Of a DNA stretch of 64,000 nucleotides, positions 63,249 through 64,000 are shown piece by piece. The DNA lies in contig NZ_CP081183.1 in NCBI RefSeq assembly GCF_019693215.1, positions 809,226 through 873,225 on the forward strand. Direction: 5' to 3'. The stretch comes from Salinarchaeum sp. IM2453. GTDB lineage: Archaea; Halobacteriota; Halobacteria; Halobacteriales; Salinarchaeaceae. Below the pieces are notes generated by a model. It was not told where the DNA came from. It searched no databases and saw only the letters and a program-made list of their open reading frames with translations. A program made the translations under genes and the position numbers. Each line of letters opens with the position of its first letter. The first letter of the stretch is position 1.

Positions 63249-64000
63249 TCAGAGTGTACCAGCGTCAATCAAGTACATGATTTCTCCATCGCCGAGTATT
63301 GCAGTTCCACTCAATCCCGGTGTTCCGCTAAGCAATCCTTCAAGCGGCTTGACAACGACAGTTTGTTGTGCACGAACGTCATCGCAGGTAAGTGCGACTC
63401 TTCGCTCGTCACGGTCAACACGGATGACCTTTTCACCAGCGCCAGCATTTGGAACGTCAAAGTTGTCAGATAATTCAATCACGCGATAAATATCATCTTC
63501 ATACTCCATGATAAGATTATTATCAAGGGTCGACAAGGAGTCGCGTGTCGTAATTTCATCAACGTGTTTTATTGGGATACCATATTCTTCGTCACCAACC
63601 TGTAGAATCAACACTTCAACAATGGCCATAGTGACCGGAAGTTCAAGCGTAACGGTAGTCCCCTTTCCAAGTTCACTCTCTACATTGATTGAGCCATCAA
63701 GCTTAGAGATGGTCTGATACACAACATCCATACCGACACCACGTCCGCTAACATCAGTAACTTCGTCTGAAGTAGAAAATCCGGGATGGAAGACCAAATC
63801 ATATAGTTCAGATTCGGACATCCGTTCAAGTTCATCCGCAGTGCGGACGCCCTGCTCAATTGCGGTTTCCTTAATATCTTCGACATCAAGTCCGGCGCCG
63901 TCGTCATCAATTTCAATTATAACATGATCACGCTCTCGTCTTGCTCGGAGTTCCACGTTCCCCTCTGGCGGTTTTCCAGCATCTTTACGCTCTTCTGGCG
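63249..64000 (-). CDS. cheA: Chemotaxis histidine kinase CheA, C-terminal part
   Basis: The gene runs off the window, so only the C-terminal about 250 residues are seen. They hold the end of the ATPase domain: IIEIDDDGAGLDVEDI (N/G1 box), FSTSDEVTDVSGRGVGMDVV (G1/G2) and GKGTTVTLELP. A CheW-like regulatory domain follows: AIVEVLILQVGDEEYGIP to the end. The frame stays open to base 64000. CheA autophosphorylates in response to receptors and feeds CheY. Confidence 0.95.
   Translation of the reverse strand, partial: PEERKDAGKPPEGNVELRARRERDHVIIEIDDDGAGLDVEDIKETAIEQGVRTADELERMSESELYDLVFHPGFSTSDEVTDVSGRGVGMDVVYQTISKLDGSINVESELGKGTTVTLELPVTMAIVEVLILQVGDEEYGIPIKHVDEITTRDSLSTLDNNLIMEYEDDIYRVIELSDNFDVPNAGAGEKVIRVDRDERRVALTCDDVRAQQTVVVKPLEGLLSGTPGLSGTAILGDGEIMYLIDAGTL

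Overview
The window is a stretch of chromosome from an unusually AT-rich haloarchaeon (class Halobacteria). The proteins are strongly acidic (Asp/Glu-rich). The gene set is archaeal: TBP, Orc1/Cdc6, RFC small subunit, Hef, Pus10, archaeal RecJ, type 2 IPP isomerase and the haloarchaeal TatCo/TatCt pair. The low GC is reminiscent of Haloquadratum. However, the right edge carries cheW and the 3' part of cheA, so this lineage has, or had, chemotaxis. As far as I recall, cultured Haloquadratum walsbyi lacks it. The genus is therefore an inference, the class is firm.

Layout. 1-5 kb: NYN protein, TatD-like hydrolase, rnhB, fni, pus10. 5-8.6 kb: tbp, hisG, HPP/Usp membrane protein. 8.7-17.8 kb: a minus-strand block of alaS, intein-containing rfcS, hemD, hemC, a DCC thioredoxin-like protein and thiC. 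17.9-25.7 kb: rlmE, divergent tatCt/tatCo, larE, a MutS-like ATPase, a Usp. 26-33 kb: orc1/cdc6, rpiA, recJ, a NifU-domain protein, thpR and a CARF-like regulator. 33-42 kb: valS, an intact IS630-type element, thioredoxin, VIT1/DUF211 pair, a cation antiporter, gltX. 42-49 kb: phosphoesterase, a 39-residue membrane protein overlapping an M29 aminopeptidase, tRNA-Arg(TCT), a CNNM/CorC-type protein, a Pit transporter, DUF5828, YigZ and an ACT regulator. 49-64 kb: hisB, hisA, mdh, an SSSCA1-type zinc protein, hef, a dolichol-kinase-like protein, glyS, CBS proteins, purM, a small flavoprotein, cheW and cheA. Several adjacent genes overlap by ATGA (VIT1/DUF211, YigZ/ACT, glyS/dolichol kinase) and are probably co-transcribed.

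The most striking non-genic content is a dense population of short, gene-free elements in the intergenic spaces. Most look like remnants or non-autonomous derivatives of IS200/IS605 (IS1341-type) elements. Family A is orphan right-end hairpins (CCTCGGGG/CCCCGAGG). Family B is about 35-55 bp with a TACAGCGGTAGCGAG left end and a CCCACG/CGTGGG right-end hairpin ending GAGGTCA. Family C occurs as a 63-71 bp mini form (four copies) and a 360 bp form (two copies) that keeps the last 55 codons of TnpB and the region where an omega-RNA would lie. Family D has 30-bp inverted termini. Family E is a 75-bp repeat (two copies). No intact TnpA or TnpB gene is in the window, so any mobility would have to be supplied in trans. 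The IS630-type element sits exactly in the loop of a family-A hairpin.

Other points of note are a 198-residue mini-intein in RfcS with a Cys-rich zinc-ribbon-like insert instead of a homing endonuclease, the alaS stop codon supplied by a family-B element, and hisA and hisB pushed apart by a 360-bp TnpB-derived element. I saw no CRISPR array, rRNA, prophage or obvious biosynthetic cluster.
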